Notes: generated by a model from the sequence alone, not told the origin. A stretch of DNA of 64,000 bases from Astropecten irregularis (GCA_963971285.1 OZ020263.1:6076001-6140000); one strand, 5' to 3'; shown: positions 34,552 through 45,996, counted from the stretch's first letter. Program-made: numbers and translations.

Positions 34552-34642
34552 ACAGGAAAACTTATCTGGAGCGGCATTCGAACCGTTGACCCTGGAATGC
34601 CGTACCGGTGCTCAGTCAACTGATCCACCCAGCCCTATGTTG
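34552..34642 (-). mobile_element. tRNA-like sequence, minus-strand copy
   Basis: The reverse complement reads GGGCTGGGTGGATCAGTTGA...GGTTCGAATGCCGCTCCAGA, related to 21451-21522. The DNA on both sides (21300-21395 with 34755-34820, and 21543-21600 with 34678-34730) matches in plus orientation, so the tRNA-like part is inverted relative to its flanks. Confidence 0.55.
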
Positions 34643-34867
34643 GCGGTGTCTAAAATTGTCAATTTTTGTTTTACCTTTCAATGACTTCATCCAAGTTGTT
34701 TCACTTATGGTTATTTGATGATTATATTGATCCCCTTGTACCGTTTCTTCGGTTTGCAGCATTGCTAATGTTGCATGTATCTTAAATAATGGATATAGTG
34801 GTATGTGAGTGGTTTCATGGCTGCTGTGCTGGAAGATGTGCTGGAATTTGTGACTCAATTATATTAC

Positions 34868-35015
34868 CTTGAAGCAGCACACCAATGTCCGTTGAAGTTC
34901 AGTCGTGCTTCTTTAGCAAGGAATGATGAACCATATTCACTCGATGCCTTGAATCTCTCGTCTGGTATGATGCTGGAGTCTTCAAGGCCCACGTGTTCAT
35001 ATAGCATCCACTCAT
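34868..35015 (-). CDS. F5/8 type C (discoidin) domain, exon 1 of 3
   Basis: This exon encodes the N-terminal third of an F5/8C domain: GLEDSSIIPDERFKASSEYG, then the ARLNF...HWCAAS stretch. These match the family's 'G(M/L)E(D/S)..IPD..(I/F).ASS' and 'ARL....WCA' pattern. The acceptor is TTTGTACAG and the donor CAAG/GTAATA; entry phase 1, exit phase 2. The Cys that usually sits just before 'PLG' and pairs with the domain's last Cys is absent here (residues before GLED read MLYEHV). F5/8C domains bind carbohydrate or phospholipid at the cell surface. The next exon is 8.6 kb away across a DIRS-like element and a LINE. Confidence 0.72.
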
Positions 35016-35049
35016 CTGTACAAATATCAATGGAATTACACAAAGAAAA

Positions 35050-37129
35050 ATAATAAGTTATAGATAACAGAATATGGTATATATTCGTTGTATTTTGCCT
35101 TGCTCGTTGTCAGACTTATCAAAATACTCATTCTAAATGGATTATAGTGTGTTACTAGCAATGAAAAGTGACTTCCAGAGCAGACATGGAACACGCGTAA
35201 GGCAGACATTGTATCCAAAGTAGCAGATGATCATGATGACGTAATATATTAAGCGGAGGGACTTCCTTATCAACTGCTTTCAATTTGTTTCCATCCTGTT
35301 GTTATTTTCTTCTTCTTATTTTTACAAACATGTTTTGTCTGTATACAGCAACAAACACAACATCAGCAGCAGCATCATTCCAGTGAGGTCCATTAATATG
35401 TTGTTCCTGGGTAGACAGATATCTCCATCTTTCCGATTCATTCATCTCCTAAGATTTTACCTCTTGCCAATTCCCACTGTCTTCGACATAAATAGCACGA
35501 TTGATAATGTGCCGTACTATGCAATCTTTGGATTTGGTTATGATGAGTTTTAAATGTATTATTTTGTTTTCAAATTTCAATTTATCTCAATTTGTATATT
35601 TGGTATGTGTCTTCCCCATGTCGTGAATAAAATCAATTCCACTACGTCCCTTAAGACCCCATTGTGATGAATAATTGTTTGTCATCACACGTCGATAAGA
35701 TTAACTTCTTTTAAGATTTTGTGAGATAACTGGCTTTTAACTCTACTACTGTCTCGGTGCAAGAGACCCAACTATCAATGAAAGTCACCCTGGTAATCCA
35801 GGGACTATCTTCATTCAGGAGGTCTTGTAATTCTTCATGAAATGAATGCAATGATACAGAGCATTAGAAGCATAAACGATTAATAAGAAATATTTCCCCT
35901 TCAACAAAATATTTATAATTGCCAACAAATATTTTCTAATGTCATCACACTTGAGATCCAACAACTTATTTCCAATTTTTTTCTCCGATATAAGGATTGG
36001 GATCCCTTTAGACAACTTATATCTCCATCATTAGGGAAGATTTCTCATTGTCACTGCTTACGACACGCTCTTGCATCGCTTCTTCTTCTGATTTTCTTAT
36101 CCAATAATAATAGGCCCTATTGTTCTTAAAAGGCCTGAAATAATCCCAAAGTAAATCGTGTTTGTTGGGATTACACAAACTGTTAACATGTATCATGGCG
36201 AGTAACAACTCCCAAGCATCTATTACTAATGAAATAAATGAACTGGCATCATTCGTTTTTGGGCGTCCCCTCCCACGTCATGATGGTTGTATTACTTGGG
36301 CACATTACATTCTCAGTTGGGCAATGGCCGATCCCTCTTCTGTTTCGAAACATCCACACACCCCTTTGAATATAGTGGAACTACCTCTGGGTATTGATCA
36401 CTAATGTCTATTCTCTGTTCATTACCAGATTCTCTCTGTTTACAGTTCATATCTGACTCCGGTATTGTCCCACAATTGTCATCCTCTTAATCATTCTTGG
36501 ACCGTTCTTCCACATCTAGTTTCCCTTGCAGCCCTTCCAGGACAAATTCATTCTTGCTCGTTTCCTTGTTATTTTGATTCTGGTTTATCTGTATTTTGGT
36601 CTGTGTTTTTCTCTTTGTTTCATTTGCTGTTTGGGGTGTTTCATTTCATTTTAATTTCATTTCATTATTATTTGTAGTATTAATGTTAATGTTTTGATTT
36701 CCATAGGTACTGCCTATTTCACGTGCAATCAGGAAAGCTTTGACGATTAATATTAAGCAGAAATGTTTGGTTTCTTGCCTCTGATGAAGAGTGTGAGTGA
36801 CACACAGACCGTTACCTTCTTATTTTACCTTAGTTTCCTTCGTTCTTCTGTTTTTTGAAATCATTACCTGAATCCATTTCCCTCAATGAATGCCAGGATC
36901 AATTAATGTGCATTAAACTTTTGCCCTTTTCGTTAAAATATGCACATTTTTCCAACGGCAACTGTAATGCCATACTTGTGATCCTAGAACTTTTTTTTCA
37001 TATTTCCCTTATAAAGAATAAAATAGACCGTTGTGGAGTGTTTATCTCCATTATTAAAGATATTTCGCAATGGAATATTATGGCTTGTGACAGGCTGTCT
37101 TATTGAACATAAGAATGATTAAGACTTCT
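35050..37129. other. Intron; unassigned plus-strand frames
   Basis: Intron between gene exons at 37.6 and 35.0 kb. On the plus strand, 36195-36404 (MASNNSQASITNEINELASF...) and 36465-36677 read as two adjacent frames with no domain I know; they could be the 5' part of a LINE or chance. Confidence 0.4.
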
Positions 37130-37352
37130 GGTGACACCATTATAATACTCTTTTTAGGAAGATGTGTGGTTCTGAAAAGGACCACTGAGAGTGGATTCTC
37201 GACGTTTCGACCATTGTGCTCTAGTCGTCTTCAAGGGAGAGGACGACTGGGGACGACTAGAGAACACTAGTCGAAACGTCGAGAATCCATTCTCATCGGT
37301 CCTTTTCAGGACGACACATCTTCCTAAACAGAGTATTATATATGGTGTCACC
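37130..37352. mobile_element. Foldback element with 100-bp arms
   Basis: The two halves are near-perfect inverted copies: GGTGACACCATTATAATACT...TCTCGACGTTTCGAC on the left, its complement on the right, with only a few bases in the centre. A half-length relative (TCGACGTTCCGAGCAGTTCT) lies at 19760-19880 and explains the frame at 19569-19943. It sits between gene exons at 37.6 and 35.0 kb. Confidence 0.85.
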
Positions 37353-37590
37353 ACCGATAACAACAGGCACTTATTTGTCTTAGAACACCTGAAATTATCA
37401 AAAAAGCAAATAAAACTGGATGGATCTATTCGTATGAAAAAACCAACTAGCGTCCTACCATGGTTGCCTTTCCGTTAAAAGTAAATATCTGACTTATTTG
37501 AATTGAATGATCACTGATCAATATTATACTTTGGCTGTTATATGATGTGAGCAGAATTTAGAATCACGTCGTAGTCGAAGGTAAACTCAC

Positions 37591-37722
37591 CTGCCGTCTG
37601 TCCATCGCGATCAGTCCATGTTAGAGTGCAGTTAGTACCTCGATCTACTACATTGTTGGAACAGCCAGACAAACTGGTGTATTGAGTAATGTCCACAGGA
37701 GTTAACGCACATCCCTCCACTT
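37591..37722 (-). CDS. Short linker exon before the F5/8C domain
   Basis: This 132-bp exon has acceptor TTTTCCACAG and donor GCAG/GTGAGT, both strong, phase 1 on each side. It encodes about 44 residues including VEGCALTPV, GCSNNVVDRGTNCTLTW and TDRDGQTA. Three Cys and a Trp give it the look of part of a CCP-like or other small disulphide module; I cannot assign a family. Its exit phase joins the F5/8C exon at 35.0 kb directly in frame, so it appears to be the bridge between the CCP array and the discoidin domain. It was placed by splice signals and phase, not by homology. Confidence 0.6.
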
Positions 37723-38227
37723 CTGTGGAAAAGAAGAATAGAGATTATTATTAATGTACATACACATCTTATTTTACATCCAATGCAGTGCAATAATTAA
37801 CATTTCAAACCATCAGCAATCTCAATAAAGGGACGGCGACATCAGGGGAAAAACTCAACTTTAGAATATCAATCATCGATACGTGAACGAATTAGTCATT
37901 AATTGCCCGATTGGTTTTTCTCTTATTCTGTACTGACTGGCGGCGTCTCAGTGCATTGACAGTTGGTAGCCATGAGTGATGGTCAATATCACAGTGATAT
38001 CCAAGCAACAGACAGCCCCCCCCCACCCACGATGACAGTAAGACTGTTCCATGAGGGATATACAGTAGAGGTCGGTTCAACTAATGTTTCACACAAAATG
38101 CACGGCAAACAGGAATGAGCGGGACTACATGACGTCAAGGAATAACGCATATTTTGATGGCAGATGATATAAAAACAAGAATACATTGAACTCCTAAAGC
38201 TGTAGACATTTTGGTGATGATACTTAC

Positions 38228-38434
38228 TTCTGCATACTACGTCCCTTCCACTCCAAGTCCCATTCAGCAAGCATGTGGGATTGACAGAGCTAGACAAAGT
38301 ATACCCATGGTTACACTCTACGATACAGGAGCTACCAACTGGCTGCTGACTGGTAATGGTCAAGCTCTGGTCATTGATAGTACAGGTGGATATGGAACCA
38401 TTTGCTGGTGGTGGTAGTGGTGGACAGGTCACGA
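38228..38434 (-). CDS. CCP/sushi domain exon, copy 2
   Basis: This 207-bp exon encodes a second CCP module, with TCPPLPPPANGSIST, CIVECNHGYTLSS and TCLLNGTWSG followed by a last Cys. The donor is AGAA/GTAAGT and the acceptor CACGTAG; entry and exit are phase 1, so it joins in frame to the CCP exon at 55.8 kb and to the exon at 37.7 kb. An open frame runs on past the donor to 37989, but that part shows no domain and is taken as intron. The neighbouring intron holds a foldback repeat and an A-family Helitron-like element, as in the other copy, showing that exon and intron were duplicated together. Confidence 0.82.
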
Positions 38435-38494
38435 CTACGTGTATAGAGAAATAAGAACCATAAATTCATTAGATTCAGAATGTTCATACATTAA

Positions 38495-38566
38495 CCAGCA
38501 GCGTGTGTGGGGCTGTATCCGACCGTCTGACACAGACGGCCTTCCAGCCGGAATGCGCTGCTGTCA
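38495..38566. repeat. Small foldback repeat beside CCP exon, copy 1
   Basis: CCAGCAGCGTGTG...GGGCTG pairs with CCAGCC...GCGCTGCTG, with an inner CCGTCTG-ACA-CAGACGG. Copies also at 55939-56010 (inner arms GACCGTCTG/CAGACGGTC, nine pairs) and 60233-60310. About 60 bp upstream of the CCP exon in gene sense. Confidence 0.7.
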
Positions 38567-39308
38567 GGTCTCAGTCTTGTACGGACTTGACTCCAATCAA
38601 TACCAAGACCTTATAGTCCGATAGAGCGGAGTGCTGAACGGCAGCACTAAGCTAGCTATGGGTCAATGGCCGCTTTCCCTGAAGTCCATCATTCCTCGTC
38701 TCTTGGCTCCGTAGTAATTTTAGGGAAATTCAGTTAATGAGTAATACTGTATTGTTTCAAATATAATACCCGAATTAGGGTGATAATATATCAGTATTAT
38801 AATTCGTTGCTTCTTCAAATTCTGTAGAATCATGTTTTGAGTGAAATCTGTTTCGAAGCGTTTTTTAGGCTTAGGCTATCGGACTCGAACCTGAAATGTG
38901 GCCGTTTGCTTAAAGTACATGAAGAATTTATTTGCAAACTCCCACATCGTTGCATATAATTATTCATTCATTTCAGGTTTATTAAAATTGCATTGTAGCC
39001 CGCATGTAAATTACACCAAAAAACATATAAAATAACATATAATTTTAAAAGGATTATTACAAAAAGCACAACAGTAAAATTACACAAGAACTAAAATACT
39101 CCACAGTAAACAAGAAAATAATCAAAATATATAGCACCAATAAACCATCAAACACTTACAATACCGTACACATACCCCTACTTACTCACTCACCCACACA
39201 CACCACATACCCACAGACACACCCCTCATACCCTTATACACTTCTACACCACACCAGATAGTATATTCCAATAATAATAAACACAAAGCATGACAATCTT
39301 TAAAACAA
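38567..39308. other. Intron, duplicated then unique
   Basis: 38567-38740 matches 56011-56140 (GGCAGCACTAAGCTAGCT, CCCTGAAGTCCATCATTCCT). The rest is AT-rich, with a CA-rich low-complexity run at 39178-39260. Confidence 0.6.
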
Positions 39309-40284
39309 CTAGACATTGTGGTTGTGGGAACAACCACTAGGTGTTCGGGGTCTCATTTCGTACTGGAACTGTTATGAGAATGTTTGATGGAACGCATGTA
39401 TGGCATATTGAAATGCACAATTAACTGTGTGACTGAGCAAATACTGATCATGCTGATTGCACAGTGTATTCGTACATGTACACTGTCTGATAGCGTATAG
39501 AAAATAGTGTCACCTTTAAATAATGTAAAATTGCCCGGACGATAACTTCCGTTTAGTTAATCACAAACAACTGAAACTTTGCAGAAATTATCGAATGCGT
39601 ACGATGTAAACAATTTGCAATTTGCACTGATTTACGTCATGTAATTACCAAATAAACAGTATTTGAATAATAACATCATGTTTCCTTTAAAAACGCATAA
39701 CTTCCGGTTGAATGACGTCACAGATTTCAAACTTCACACACATGTCAAGGTGCATTAGTGCTTTATACTGACCAAATTTGGCGGAAATCCGTTGTTTACT
39801 TTTGGATTACGTAATCATTGTATATCTTTAATCCACCGTAGAGGGCGCTATACAGCCCGTATGACGTCATCGTTTATATTTTCTGAAAGCTTAAGACCTA
39901 CTCTATCATTTACCCAGAGAGGTTTTATGTGCCCAAATCCTTCCGTTTTCGAGTTATTTTGAGTCATACTTCAACTTCCGGTAATACCGGAAGTGAAGGT
40001 CATTTGTACACAACACTGAATATATTAATTGTTGACATTCACGTGTTGAGTAACATATGTAAATATCAATATCGTAGGTCATGTGGTTCTCGAGTTATAG
40101 AGCACCAAAGTTTTTCCTAAAAACGTATGTAATTTGATACCCGATGACGTAATCATGACGTCATTGTTCTAGATACAACTTGACATCATGACCGAAGTTC
40201 CCACCAAGTTTCAAGTCAATATCTTGTAACTGTCATGTAGAAGTCTTGCAGACAAGTTTGGGCAGAAAAAAAATAAAAGAAAAA
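39309..40284 (+). mobile_element. Element E1, A family, body without 3' hairpin
   Basis: It begins CTAGACATTG after AA, with the 5' hairpin and AGGTGTTCGGGG. The body has a TGACGTCA pair, an ETS-like inverted pair (ACTTCCGG/CCGGAAGT near 39975) and an ACCAAGTTTCAA block. It ends in an A-rich tract where E2 begins, so its tail is displaced (see 53161-53187). Confidence 0.75.
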
Positions 40285-41301
40285 CTAGACATTGTGGTTG
40301 TGGGAACAACCACTAGGTGTTCGGGGTCTCATTTCGTACTGGAATGTCTGTTGGAACGCATGTGTGGCATATATACACTTAAACTGTGTGACTGAGCAAA
40401 TACTGATCATGTTGAGTGCAGTGTATTCGTAGTATATGTACACTGACTGATAGCGTATAAATAATGGTGTCACCTTTAAATAATGTAAAATTGCCCGGAC
40501 GATAACTTCCGGTTAGTTAATCACAAACAACTGAACATTTGCAGAAATTATTGAATGCGTACGATGTAAATATTTTGAAAATTTCACTGATTTACGTTAT
40601 GTACTTAACGAGTAAGCAGTATTTGAACAATGACATCATATTCCCTTTAAAAACGCATAACTTCCGGTTGAATATCGTCACTGATTTCAAACTTCACAAA
40701 CATGTCAAGGTGCACTAGTGCTTCACACTCACTAAATTTGGCGGGAATCCGTTGTTTACTCACGGATTACGTAATCACTGTATATCTTTAAGCCACCGTA
40801 GAGGGCGCTATACAGCCCGTATGACGTCATTGTTTATATTTTCTGAAAGCTTAAGACCTACTCTATCTTTTACCCAGAGGGGTTTTTTGTGCCTAAATCC
40901 TTCCGTTTTTGAGTTATTTTGAGTCAAACTTCAACTTCCGGTAACACCGGAAGTGAAGGTCATTTGTGCACAACACTGAATTAATTAATTGTTAAAATTT
41001 ACGTGTTGAGTAACATATGTCAATATCAAAATCATAGGTCATGCGGTTCTGAAGTTATGGGGCACCAAAGTTTTTCCTAAAAACGCGTGTAATTTGATAC
41101 CCGATGACGTCATCATGACGTCAATCTTCTAAATACAACTTGGGATCATGACCGAAGTTCCCACCAAGTTTCAATTCAATATCTTGTACCTGTCACCAAG
41201 AAGTCCTGCGGACAAGTTTGGTCGGAAGGAGAAAAAAAAAAAAAAAAAAAAAAAAAACTCGAACAATAACAATAGGTGTTCGGCTTGAACCCGAACACCT
41301 A
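40285..41301 (+). mobile_element. Element E2, complete A-family copy
   Basis: This is the only intact A copy: 5' CTAGACATTG hairpin at 40285 and 3' hairpin at 41274-41300, with AGGTGTTCGG on the left arm and CCGAACACCT on the right, 1017 bp in all. The poly-A tract at 41231-41257 lies just before the tail. It is nearly identical to E13 at 57257. Confidence 0.8.
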
Positions 41302-41312
41302 AAAAAAAAAGA

Positions 41313-42479
41313 CTAGAGATTGTGTCTGTTGAAAACAGAACACAAGGCTTTTCCGTTTTATGATAGTAAAATAAATTGTCAAAACCTTTTACCCATAAAG
41401 ACATTTGATTAAGATATTTAATTAAGCCTACTTTTAACATTCTTCGTCATGTTTGTGTCACAAAGAAAGACCTTGCCTAACATTGACTTTTGACCTTTTG
41501 ACCGGAAGAGGTCACAGAGATCAAGCAATGTAACACAAATGAAAGACCTTGCCTAACATTGTCTATTGGTGAAAGAATCATGATCATAGCTCTTACCACT
41601 TTTAATTGAGGAGCTACTTCCTGTTTGACCGGAAGTAGAGGTCACAGAGGTCAAGCAATGTAACACAAATGAAAGACCTTGCCTAACATTGACTTTTGGT
41701 GAAAGAATCATAATCATAGCTCTTACCACTTTTAAATGAGGAGCTACTTCCTGTTTGACCGGAAGTAGAGGTCACAGAGGTCAAGCAATGTGTCACAATT
41801 GAAAGACCTTGCCTAACATTGTCTATTGGTGAAAGAATCATGATCATAGCTCTTACCACTTTTAAATGAGGAGCTACTTCCTGTTTGACCGGAAGTAGAG
41901 GTCACAGAGGTCAAGCAATGTGTCACAATTGAAAGACCTTGCCTAACATTGTCTATTGGTGAAAGAATCATGATCATAGCTCTTACCACTTTTAAATGAG
42001 GAGCTACTTCCGGTTTGACCGGAAGTAGAGGTCACAGAGGTCAAGCAATGTGTCACAATTGAAAGACCTTGCCTAACATTGTGTTTTGGTGAAAGAATTA
42101 TTATCATAGCTCTTACCACTTTTAAATGAGGAGCTACTTCCTGTTTGACCGGAAGTAGAGGTCACAGAGGTCAAGTAATGTGTCACAAAGGAAGACCCTG
42201 CCTAACAATCACTTTTGGTGAAAGAATCAACTTAATATCTCAAACCGTTGATTTTTTGTTGATTTTTAAAGATTTTGATTTTTAAATTAAAATTGCTTGT
42301 CACGTGACACCTGATGACGTCACAATCACGAAAAGTTTCGGCAAACAACTACCCTATAGGAAGTTCCTTCTGACCAAGTTTGGTAATAATTGGAAGTTTT
42401 AAAGTGACCAAAGTGCCGCCGACAAAAAGTCTATGGTAACTCAAACGACAAGAAGAAGAAGAAGAAGAAGAAGAAGAAA
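41313..42479 (+). mobile_element. Element E3, B family, with 130-bp tandem repeats
   Basis: It starts CTAGAGATTG with a hairpin (GTGTCTGTT/AACAGAACAC) and then GGCTTTTCCG. It holds the best tandem array of the window (41466-42225) and ends in an AAG microsatellite, where E4 is inserted; its own 3' hairpin is displaced. Confidence 0.75.
41466..42225 (+). repeat. 130-bp tandem repeat array
   Basis: GAAAGACCTTGCCTAACATT recurs at 41541, 41671, 41801, 41931 and 42061, with a variant at 42191: an exact 130-bp period, plus a shortened unit at 41466. Each full unit has a paired tttGACCGGAAGT (ETS-like) and AGGTCAcagAGGTCA (two half sites spaced by three). Shorter arrays of the same unit occur at 43923, 45106, 51864 and 58381. 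Confidence 0.9.
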
Positions 42480-43735
42480 CTAGACCTGTGTTTGTCGACA
42501 AACACTGAGCTGTTTCGCGCATGTTTTATAAATAATATGAAAAATAAACATGAACGCGCAGTACAGAAAAATAGCAAATCAGTGGTGTCTTCATTGCCGT
42601 TAACAACTATCAGGAGCGTCGTCAGTTCTCCATCAATACACACATAATGTATGTATACTATGTGTGTATGTATGTATGTACATAGGCCTACACGTGGAAA
42701 TACACGAGTCTGCTATAGGCCAGCGTGCATAGTATGTATGGTTGTGCTTATGGGCAGTGGAAACAGCAAAATGACTGATTTTCTAGCTCATCGTGCTCAT
42801 TTCACCTGTACACAATTGTCCCACTACTACAGATAGCCATATCAGCGGTCCAAAAAGTTCCAAAGCCTGTATTTTGTGTTATGTTTGACTCTAACTTGGC
42901 CAAATTAATTATTCAAAAAAATCAATAAAAAATCAGCCGATGACGTCATCATGACTTCACTTCACATTAGGGATACTAATACCATTCCCTACCTATCTAC
43001 CAAGTTTCATTACGATCAGATATTCGCTTATATGTGTTTCTGGGAAAAAATGGCAAAATTAAATATTCAAAAATCAATAAAAAATCAGCCGATGCCGTCA
43101 TCGTGACGTCAATTCACATTATGGATACGAGTTCCATTCCCTACCTACCCACCAAGTTTCATCACCATCGGATATTCCCTTATATGTGAATCTGAAAATC
43201 GGCTTTTTGATGACGTCATCATGACGTCACACCTTTTTGGTAAATTGTGGCATATGCCTATAACCTAACAAACATTTTACCGAAAAAAAATCGAAAATAC
43301 GATTTGTCGTTCAGGAGATATAAAGAAAAGGTCCAAAAATTGAATAATTCGTATAAAATCACACGATGACGTCATCGACACGTGACCACATTTTTCGTGT
43401 ATAACACGTCCCCATATACTTACATACCAAGTTTGAGTTACATCGGACTTATAGTTTCGGAGATAAAGAGCCCTGAAATTTGCACTTTTATGATGACGTC
43501 ATGGTGCACGTGATGACGTCACGATGACGTACATACGCGGCATGCGATTCGGGGTGGTGGTCTAACTATGTGCCAAGTATAAAGTTTATCGGAACTGGCA
43601 TAAGGGTAGAAGTGACTTGTAGAAAAACCGTGTGTTATGTCTATGGGAAAAAAGTGGAAAAAGAAGAAATAAAAAAGGAAAAAGAAAAAAAAAAATAAGA
43701 AAAACAAAAGCTGTTCCGCGGTCTGCGAAACAGCT
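42480..43735 (+). mobile_element. Element E4, complete C-family copy
   Basis: It starts CTAGACCT with the perfect hairpin GTGTTTGT/ACAAACAC, followed by GAGCTGTTTCGC. It ends with a hairpin at 43709-43735 (arms AGCTGTTCCGC and GCGAAACAGCT). The body contains four or more degenerate units, each with TGACGTCA and an ACCAAGTTT...ATCGGA block. Nearly the same as E8. Confidence 0.75.
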
Positions 43736-43743
43736 AAAAAAAA

Positions 43744-44936
43744 CTAGAGATTGTGTCTGTTGAAAACAGAACACATGGCTTTTCCGTTTTATGATATCAA
43801 AAAATTTTCAAAACATTATAATATTATACACAAAAACATTTGATTAAGATATTAAGCTTTATACTTTTGAAGAGTGCACCTTTAATCTGAAGTCACTTGA
43901 CTTGGTCATGTTTGTGTCACAGGGAAAGACCTTGCCTAACATTTACTTTTGCCGAAAGAATCATGATCCTAGCTCTTACCACTTTTAAATCAGAAGTTAC
44001 TTCCTGTTTGACCGGAAGTAGAGGTCGCAGAGGTCAAGCAATGTGTCACAAATGAAAGACCTTGCCTAACATTGTCTACTTGTGAAAGAATCATGATCAT
44101 AGCTCTTACCACTTTCAAATGAGGAGCTACTTCCTGTTTGACCGGAAGTAGAGGTCACAGAGGTCAAGCAATGTGTCACAAATAAAAGACCTTGCCTAAC
44201 ATTGTCCATTGGTGAAAGAATCATGATCATAGCTCTTACCACTTTTAAATGAGGAGCTACTTCCTGTTTGCCCTGTACAAGTCAATGGGCTATAGCGTGA
44301 AAAATATTTGAAAAATCATAAAAAATAAACAAATGACGCTGTCTTTACGTAACTTCAGAATTACAATCCCGAACCTCCAATCCACCAATGTACTAATTTT
44401 CAAGGCGATCGGCCGTTCCTACTATGTGTTATAAAAATCGCATTTTTTATGACGTCATGATGACGTCACCGAATTTTTGTCTATGCAGTGTTCATCTATA
44501 GTGTATGCTGAAGAATTATCAAAAAGAAATTCAAAGTTATCTTGTTTCGTTTACAAGATATCGTTAAAATAACTTTAATGACCCAAAATTTCAATAAATC
44601 ATAAAAAATCAAGGAATGACGACATGATGACGTCATTGCAATTTTTCGATATAACACTTCCCGACTTAGATACATACCAAGTTTCAACTCAATCCGACTT
44701 AGGGTTCGTTCATAATTGATGTCTGAAGTTTGCCCCTTTAAGACACTGTCACGTGACACCTGATGACGTCATGATGACGAAAAGTTTCGATGCACATTGT
44801 CGCTATTGGGACTTTGTTTTGACCAAGTTTGGTTAAGATCGGCTGTTTAAAAATGGCTAAAGTGGGGTCTAGAATGCCCCTGTGCTTTGTCTATAGGAAT
44901 TCCAACGACAAGAAGAAGAAGAAGAAGAAGAAGAAA
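43744..44936 (+). mobile_element. Element E5, B family
   Basis: 5' end CTAGAGATTG plus hairpin and GGCTTTTCCG; three tandem-repeat units (from 43923, period about 130); CRE-rich body; ends in an AAG microsatellite at about 44910-44936 where E6 starts. No 3' hairpin of its own. Confidence 0.75.
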
Positions 44937-45996
44937 CTAGAAATTGTGTCTGTTGAAAACAGAACACAAGGCTTTTCCGTTTTATAGAAAAATCAACATA
45001 ACCTTATACACACAAAGACATTTGATTAAGATCTTAAGTTTTATACTTTTGCAGTATGCACCTTTAATCACACACTCACGTGACTTATTCATATTTCTGT
45101 CACAAAGAAAGACCTTGCCTAACATTGACTTTTGGCGAAAGAATCATGATCATAGCCCTTACAACTTTTAAATCAGAAGCTACTTCCTGTTTGACCGGAA
45201 ATAGAGGTCGTAGAGGTCAAGCAATGTATCACAGATGAAAGACCTTGCCTAACATTGTCTATTGGTGAAAGAATCATGATCATACCTCTTACCACTTTTA
45301 AATGAGGAGCTACTTCCTGTTTGCCCTGTACAAGTCAATGGGCTATAACGTGAAAAATATTTTTAAAAATCATAAAAAATTAAAAAATGACGCTGTCTTG
45401 ACGTAACTTCAGAATTACAATCCCGAACCTCCAATCCACCAATGTACCAATTTTCAAGGCGATCGGCCGTTCCTACTATGTGTTATAAAAATCGCATTTT
45501 TTATGACGTCATGATGACGTCACCGAATTTTTGTCTATGCAGTGTTCATCTATGGTGTATGCTGAAGAATTATCAAAAAGAAATTCAAAGATATCTTGTT
45601 TCGTTTACAAGATATCGTTAAAAGAACTTTAATGACCCAAAATTTCAATAAATCATAAAAAATCAAGGAATGACGTCATGATGACGTCATTGCAATTTTT
45701 CGATATAACACTTCCCAACTTAGATACATACCAAGTTTCAACTCAATCGGACTTAGGGTTCGTTCATAATTGATGTCTGAAGTTTGCCCCTTTAAGACAC
45801 TGTCACGTGACACCTGATGACGTCATGATGACGAAAAGTTTCGATGCACATTGACGCTATTGGGACTTTGTTTTGACTAAGTTTGGTTAAGATCGGCTGT
45901 TTAAAAATGGCAAAAGTGGGGTCTAGAATGCCCCTGTGCTTTGTCTATAGGAATTCCAACGACAAGAAGAAGAAGAAGAAGAAAAAAAAAAAAAAA
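44937..45996 (+). mobile_element. Element E6, B family
   Basis: 5' end CTAGAAATTG plus hairpin and GGCTTTTCCG; two tandem-repeat units; body almost identical to that of E5 from the 'CCCTGTACAAGTCAATGGGC' point on; ends in an AAG/A tract where E7 begins. Confidence 0.75.

Noticed and set aside
37892-38226. Extension of the CCP frame past 38228
   Set aside because: A strong donor (GTAAGT) follows the last CCP codon in the right phase; the extension has no domain.
41466-42225. CRISPR-like array
   Set aside because: The 130-bp repeats have no unique spacers, lie in an animal intron and have no cas genes; they are transposon tandem units.
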